Below are positions 6,692-11,161 of a DNA stretch of 11,161 nt, in pieces; position 1 is the first letter of the stretch; the number at the start of each line of letters is the position of its first letter. The position numbers and the translations under genes are program-made. A model generated the notes under the pieces. That model worked only from the letters and a program-made list of their open reading frames with translations. It made no database searches and had not been told where the DNA came from. This stretch comes from Terana coerulea (Eukaryota; Basidiomycota; Agaricomycetes; Polyporales; Phanerochaetaceae). Location of the stretch: the NCBI GenBank assembly GCA_024811115.1, contig JAKOGH010000984.1, positions 1-11,161 of the forward strand, given 5' to 3'.

Positions 6692-8645
6692 TCAGGCGAC
6701 CAGCGGGGTCTTAGCCATCAACCCTAGTATTTCCCAGCCGATGTTGGCAGCTGCAATTTGAGTCAGTTCGGCTGCAGAAGTCGAGATTAGTCCCAGAATG
6801 TGCTGTTCATAGGGCTGCAAGCATACCTTGGGTATCGTATGCTGTGAAGAATTCAGTCATGTTAAGGTCAAAGTGGATGAATCATGAGCACCTGCGACTT
6901 GCCTGGAGCTACCTCGACGACGTCGGCGCCGACGATCTTCAGTCCTGCGAGACCTTGAAGGATCTTCTTGATTTCCTGTTGAAGTGGCACGTTGAGAAGA
7001 GGTAGACATAGACGCGATGCGGAGCAAACTTACTCGTGTAGAGAAGCCACCAATTTCCGGCCTGCAGTAGGTTAATTTACGCCACAGTTAGCAAGCAAGG
7101 AGACAACACCCACGTTCCCGTTCTGATATGGCGTGTGCCTTGTCAGAAATCAAGTTCTCATGGCAGGCAGGGACGCACTTACGCAGGCGCAAAGCTAGGG
7201 TCTAGCACGTCGATGTCGAGAGTGATGTATACCGGATTGTCTCCAACAACTTCCCGGATGCGGTGCACGATACCCTTGAAGCCGTCCGCCTCTATGTCTT
7301 CAGCATACGAAGTATGGAAGCCGGCTTCCCTGTCTTGCTTCTCGTATTCGAGCGACGGTAAGCCGCTGCGTATGCCGACATGCTAGAACACACCCTCCGT
7401 CAGTAGAAGGTCTCTCTGAGAGAGGCTGGTATGGCACAAGTGCGCAACGCTCACGATGTTGCTCTGGTTTGGGGCTAAGAGGCCTTCCTCGTGCGCGTAC
7501 CAGAAGTAGCTTCCGTGGTTGATGGGAACGTCTTCGCCTGGCAGCCAAGGGCCGTCTGTCCAATTCTGCGCATTCACTCGGTGAATCATCTTGGGCCAGG
7601 AACGATTCACAAAAGCTTACAGAAGGCGGTCTGGATGTGTCTTCAATCTTGCGTTAGTGGAAGATATAGGATTCTAATAGATGGTGGAGAATACATACCA
7701 CGGTGACTATCAAAGTGGATAACGCTAGAGCAAGTTGGCAGCGCTCAGTTTCGAGCAGTGTAATAGTGCTATGCGCGACAATACCTGACAGGTCCATAAA
7801 TATCCGCAACGCCACGCAACAACGGAAGAGTGATTGTATGGTCGCCTCCCTTCATAGCAATGTCTGAGCATGCCCGCGAACATGATGATCACCGCAGTAC
7901 TAGTACTCACCAGAGTCAGAACACGCGGGTGGAATTTTCCGTCCTTCGCGATACTCTCCTTGCCCGCCTCGACGAGCGTCGGGCCACGAGACGCGGTGCG
8001 ATTCAGCAAAGCAGCGTTGGCGATCTCCAGCTGCCGCAGTGCGACTTTGTTATCGACGAAAACCATCGCTACACAAGGGTGCTAAATACGTCTCTGATCT
8101 ATGTTGCTTGGGCCAAGCCACTTACGGACGTCGCCACAATCGACCACGTCGAGGTGGTCGCTGATCTTGATTTTCATGGGCACGTTGACCGCCTCCACCC
8201 ACAGTCGGCGCGAGCCTTGGCGGATGCCGTTGGGCCCGAATCGTGCTCTGCATTTTACGTTGTGAGAACAGATACAAACCGGAACCCAGAATCGTAAAAA
8301 TCCTCACCCGGGGCGGTAGCTTGTCGCAGTATCGAAAGGTGCACCTGCAATGGTTTAAATTGCGTACCATTCGTAGCCATATTCATGGTGAGTGAGGCAA
8401 AGTGACATACCAAGGACGGCTACGTCAAAACTCTCATCCGCATCGGAGCCAAAACACTGCACCGCTTTCGTAGTTGCGAAGGTCGTGAGGCCGTTATTGG
8501 TCCTCCATGAATTCGGCTTTCTTGGGTCAACGAGGGACACAGACGGCTGATAGCCCGCCAGCGGATACTGCTGTCCCAGCGTCTGCGAAGCTAACAGCAG
8601 TATTAGCAGCTTAGCAACAACGGAATGAAGCCCTTGCAACGCCAT
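6692..8645 (-). CDS. secreted agmatinase-like ureohydrolase (arginase family), complete, 14 exons
   Basis: Exons: 8645-8411, 8344-8308, 8247-8126, 8068-7911, 7849-7785, 7724-7699, 7640-7621, 7565-7455, 7382-7183, 7122-7114, 7061-7034, 6975-6903, 6841-6827, 6771-6692; 1,179 nt, 392 aa. All phases close. Introns are 52-72 nt. The N-terminus has a hydrophobic signal (LLILLLASQTLG, likely cleaved near residue 24). Arginase-family metal ligands are all present: GGDHT (H188), FDSHRD (D211, H213, D215) and LDIDVLDP (D314, D316), then APATGTPEIGG and a C-terminal VEVAPAYDT. Known: these enzymes bind two Mn ions and hydrolyse guanidino compounds (agmatine, guanidinobutyrate, arginine), releasing urea. 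The substrate is not determinable here; agmatinase-like is the closest family. Oddities: a 9-nt microexon (7122-7114), a 15-nt exon (6841-6827) and a GC donor at 6902. A tandem paralogue lies upstream at 9839-11161. Confidence 0.93.
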
Positions 8646-8741
8646 CCTGAATCTTCCTAGGTTTAATCCTCTCCACCAGTGATCAAAAAGGTCACAGCAG
8701 AGACGTGGTGGTATGTAAGCAGCAGCGAAGCGGAAGAGCCT

Positions 8742-8750
8742 CCTTATAAT
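8742..8750 (-). promoter_or_regulatory. TATA-like box of the complete ureohydrolase gene
   Basis: The minus strand reads ATTATAAGG about 97-105 nt upstream of the ATG at 8645. Position and sequence fit a fungal core promoter; nothing else supports it. Confidence 0.45.
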
Positions 8751-9838
8751 CGCGCATGTGCATGAACTCTCAGCAGGCTTATCTCGTACGGCACCATCCG
8801 CAGGTGATTAGCAAAGCTGCCGTGTGCTAAGGTTGATGCGTGGGACCTTTATATTGAACGGCGGTAATTCTAGGCTCTCAGGACACTTCTGTAGCGCTCG
8901 AAGTCAGAAATGTGAAAGAGCCCTACGACCACAGGATGCGGGCGACATACCTATGCAACATAAATCATGGCGCGGGAATGGATAAAGTACGTGAGATCCA
9001 GCATGAAATTGAGTAGTGTGCGAGCCCGACAGCACTGCACCAGTATCCATGCTACACCCATAGCTTACAGCAGGCCGATACGACGTGCGAGCAAACTTGG
9101 TCAGCGAGTGAACATCCCTATAAGTATGAAGGTCCTTGTCGGACAAAATAGTGGAACTGGGCGTCTGTGCACTCGGACTCGGACTGGGCGCGTCAAATAG
9201 GGTTCATTAAGGTAAATTAACGGTAAATCTGCTTTACTTGTGCTAAATCCTGGACTCGTTCGTCATGCTATCTCACTCTTGTTCTCATACTCGCGCTCTT
9301 TCTGTCCCTTCTGTAAGGCTAATCGAGCTAAATATATGCTAATTTATATATTTTTACTGTGATTAGTACTATTTTGTTCTCACGGGCGTCTTCCTTCGTT
9401 GGAGGCCGGGGCACGTGGCAAGCGGCTGCCAAAACGGGTGAAGAAACAAACAAGGGTGGGCCCTCAGATAAGTCACCGTCAGTAAACATTACGAGAGTAT
9501 CTGCCTGTGGTGATTCTCTATATAGATGGCAGTGTCAGCCAGCCGGATGTTCTTGCGTAGCGACTTCCAGTTCCACCGGCATATCCCGAGCGAGTTCGAG
9601 TTTCTGTAGACGCCGACGAGTTTCTGCGTAGACGCTGGCGAGTTTGTTGCCTCCTACCAGTCCCAGTCGCTATCCTACTCATTAGGGCTCGTTAAGACTA
9701 ATTATTTGTTTGATCGCCCAGTTTACTCGACAATTCCCAGCGCCAGCATTTTGACCGCCATTGTCCCTCAAATATAAGTCCAACGTATGTGTCTAGTCTG
9801 TGGGTATATCATACATTTGCGTGAATACGCCAGACCGC
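8751..9838. other. spacer between the tandem ureohydrolase genes, no gene supported
   Basis: It holds the upstream region of the left gene and the 3' flank of the right one. Short frames at 8904-9146 (-), 8967-9200 (+) and 9359-9631 (+) have no motif, splice support or paralogue. Visible patterns are a TCGGACTCGGACTGGG duplication near 9171-9188, AT-rich sequence at 9205-9365 (GGTAAATTAACGGTAAAT, then TTTATATATTTTTACTG) and the tandem repeat at 9598-9650. Confidence 0.4.
9598..9650 (+). repeat. imperfect tandem repeat, about 20-22 bp unit, 2.5 copies
   Basis: Units read GAGTTTCTGTAGACGCCGAC, GAGTTTCTGCGTAGACGCTG(GC) and a partial GAGTTTGTTGC. It lies in the intergenic spacer and has no evident role. 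Confidence 0.7.
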
Positions 9839-11161
9839 TCAAACGGTCAGCGGCGTATGGGCCATCAAGGTCAGGATCTCCCATCCGATGTTCGCAGCTG
9901 CGATCTGCGTATTCTCGTCTGCGGCGTGGTGTCAGTCATATCTGCCTCACAAAATCACAGTAAGGGACGGCGTACCCTGGGTATCGTATCCTATTCAATT
10001 CCGCAGAAATGCAGTCAGACTCTAGTGCACAAACCTAAGTAGCATGATGGCTTACCTGGGGCGACTTCAACGATATCAGCACCCACGATCTTAAGGCCAG
10101 CAAGACCTTGGAGAATCTTCTTGATTTCCTACAAGCGTATGATCAGAAAGGGTTGTAGCGGTATTCGTAAATGTACATACCCGTGTACTGAAGCCGCCGA
10201 TTTCGGGTCTGAACGACGCAGTCAGTATTTAGAATTCTTTACGTGTTCAACCTGCAGTAGACTCACGTTCCGGTCCTGTAACGACACTGAGTCAGTGTGC
10301 CGTGATTCAAGTTGGAAAAAACATACGCTGGGGCAAAGCTAGGATCCAAAACGTCGATATCGAGGGTAAGGTACACGGGATTCTCGCCGACCACTTCCCG
10401 GATGCGCTTCACGATGCCCTTGTAGCCGACTTCCTCGATGTCTTCGGCATAGGAGATGTGGAAACCGACCTCCGCGTCGTCGTCCTCATCCTCAAAGGCG
10501 TGCAAAGCGTTGCGAATGCCCACGTGCTAATAAGGGGGGTGTCAGAACAAAGATAGGGGCGTTGAGAGCAAGGTCAGCTCACGATGTTACTTTGGTTGGC
10601 AGCAAGGAGCCCTTCCTTGTGCGCATACCAGAAATAGCTTCCGTGTGTGACAGGGATTTCCTCGCCAGGAAGCCATGGGCTATCGGAGCCGTCCTGCAGA
10701 GAACGTCAGGACGCAATCCTACCAAGCACGAAGGTGACATGTGATACGAACCCAAGTCTGCGGCTTCCAGGTGTCTTACAGGACGTTTCCGTGAGCTAGG
10801 CTCACCCGTTCCGAGATTAGAAGACGTACCGAGATGACTGTCAAAGTGAATAACACTGCCAGACCACGAGAAAGTAATTAACGTCCTGCAAACTAGCAGC
10901 ACGATGAAGGGATAATACCTGACAGGTCCGTAAACTTCGGCCACCCCACGAAGAAGCGGCAGCGTGATTGTGTGGTCACCACCCTGACATAAAAGTGAGC
11001 CGCAAAATCTTGTTGTCAATGATCACTATGACCAACGTACCAACGTGAGGACGCGGGGTGGAACTTGCCGTCCTTCGCAATGCTCTTCTTCCCCGACGAA
11101 GACATCGCAGACGAGCGCAAAGCCGTGCGCGAGTAGCGCGGCGTTGGCAATTTCCAGCTGG
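9839..11161 (-). CDS. agmatinase-like ureohydrolase paralogue, 5' end beyond the window
   Basis: Visible exons: 11161-11041 (cut by the edge), 10983-10919, 10855-10830, 10774-10752, 10693-10583, 10526-10327, 10275-10267, 10208-10181, 10128-10056, 9990-9976 and 9918-9839; stop TGA at 9841-9839. Sizes equal those of the left gene exon by exon (65, 26, 111, 200, 9, 28, 73, 15, 80), except 23 for 20 nt in one exon. Metal-binding motifs GGDHT, FDSHLD and LDIDVLDP are intact, followed by APATGTPEIGG. In the 200-nt exon about 50 of 67 residues are identical to the left gene by hand alignment. Same family, and presumably the same chemistry, with substrate unknown. Oddity: in exon 11161-11041 two small deletions (2 nt and 1 nt relative to the paralogue) put about 25 residues out of frame before it recovers, so this copy may be impaired or the sequence may contain errors. 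Any signal peptide lies outside the window. Confidence 0.85.

Noticed and set aside
7830..8297. 155-aa plus-strand open frame
   Set aside because: It is antisense to ureohydrolase exons and introns and has no motif of its own; it reflects GC-rich antisense codons.
8904..9631. Small genes in the spacer between the ureohydrolases
   Set aside because: The frames are short, show no motif or splice pattern and differ in every reading frame; there is no support beyond absence of stops.

Overview
The window looks like nuclear DNA of a filamentous fungus, most likely an Agaricomycete (basidiomycete). Genes are cut by many 49-72 nt GT-AG introns, spacers are short, and the protein families (a propeller-type F-box-like protein, a classical SDR, secreted agmatinase-like ureohydrolases) are ones that recur in that group. 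This placement is inference; no rRNA or marker gene is present.

Layout, left to right. 1-1459 (+): 3' part of an F-box/WD-propeller-like gene, open at the left edge. 1751-2993 (-): a complete five-exon short-chain dehydrogenase/reductase of 339 aa, with a TATA box at 3057-3064. 3582-3764: an intact copy of a short repeat. 4119-6273: a second, inverted copy of that repeat, split in two by a 1,965-bp DNA transposon (4227-6191). The transposon has terminal inverted repeats CACTGTG(T/A)GCC and clusters of TGGTGA/TCACCA near both ends, which is the architecture of a non-autonomous CACTA/EnSpm-like element. The intact repeat copy serves as the empty-site reference. 6692-8645 (-): a complete 14-exon gene for a 392-aa arginase/agmatinase-family enzyme with a signal peptide. 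9839-11161 (-): a tandem paralogue with the same exon architecture, running off the right edge.

How the parts relate. The two ureohydrolases are a tandem head-to-tail duplication; both read leftwards and share exon sizes, including a 9-nt microexon and a 15-nt exon. The left copy is intact but uses a GC donor where its paralogue uses GT. The right copy carries two small deletions that restore the frame and scramble about 25 residues. The SDR has no evident functional link to them. The transposon-bearing segment separates the SDR from the ureohydrolase pair. All exon coordinates were worked out by hand from splice signals, phase and, for the two ureohydrolases, paralogue comparison; they are not backed by transcripts.
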